Made by a program: the position numbers and the translations under genes | Shown here: positions 13,520-13,569 of the stretch, in pieces | Layout: each line of letters starts with the position of its first letter | Position numbering within the stretch: the first letter of the stretch is position 1 | The notes under the pieces: generated by a model | The model's input: only the letters and a program-made list of their open reading frames with translations | What the model was told of the DNA's origin: nothing | Database searches by the model: none | NCBI GenBank assembly: GCA_903833025.1 | Contig: CAILDT010000865.1 | Coordinates: forward strand, 1-13,569 | Length of the DNA stretch: 13,569 nucleotides | From: an uncultured Bacteroidota bacterium | Lineage (GTDB): Bacteria > Bacteroidota > Bacteroidia > 2-12-FULL-35-15 | Reading direction: 5' to 3'

Positions 13520-13552
13520 AAAAGCCCTTGCAGAAAACCTGCAAGGGCTTTT
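13520..13552. terminator. Strong bidirectional intrinsic terminator
   Basis: AAAAGCCCTTGCAG (13520-13533) and CTGCAAGGGCTTTT (13539-13552) form a perfect 14-bp stem with a five-base loop AAAAC, with a T-run in both reading directions. Since the adjoining gene reads leftwards from 13490, the hairpin most likely ends a gene lying right of the window on the minus strand. Confidence 0.85.
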
Positions 13553-13569
13553 ATTGAAAAGATATTTAG

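Noticed and set aside
1..13569. tRNA or rRNA genes
   Set aside because: I saw no cloverleaf with a GTTCRA-type T-loop and CCA-proximal stem, nor rRNA signature sequences, on either strand; a covariance-model scan was not possible.

Overview
The window reads as chromosomal DNA of a member of the Bacteroidota. It has modest GC content. It encodes a PorP/SprF-type type IX secretion protein and an IPExxxVDY-family gene directly upstream of pyruvate kinase. TAnnTTTG-type -7 promoter boxes precede several genes, and start codons are generally not preceded by a purine-rich Shine-Dalgarno sequence. I cannot fix the order or genus. There is no plasmid, phage or transposase signature; most genes are housekeeping genes.

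Layout. 1-221 holds a fragment of a GC-rich dispersed repeat, a candidate terminator and the mnmG promoter. 222-3041 holds mnmG (tRNA wobble-uridine modification) followed by a zinc-ribbon/SAM methyltransferase. Two 16-bp parS-like ParB sites lie 100 bp apart at the junction and inside the start of the methyltransferase gene. 3042-3299 is a gap without a recognised gene. 3300-5486 holds a PLP-dependent trans-sulfuration enzyme and a PorP/SprF protein. 5596-7901 holds an IPExxxVDY gene, pyruvate kinase and an ArsC/Spx-like protein, probably co-transcribed. 7910-8344 is a small cassette: a GIY-YIG endonuclease gene bracketed by one full 80-bp palindromic repeat and one half copy in the same orientation. 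8353-9249 is an EamA-type exporter. 9323-10762 is the yicC-gmk pair. A second palindromic repeat family (10781-10820) precedes an ACMSD decarboxylase gene (10853-11875). Finally, a convergent minus-strand membrane glycosyltransferase (11928-13490) has its own promoter and sits next to a strong terminator hairpin.

The genes do not form one pathway. The strongest signals beyond routine annotation are the parS pair beside mnmG, which suggests a centromere-like and possibly origin-proximal position; the repeat-flanked GIY-YIG cassette; and a sharp change of synonymous codon use inside mnmG. Several reading frames can be extended 5' into repeats, a terminator or a parS site. I trimmed those starts to internal ATG or TTG codons and give the reasons in each entry.
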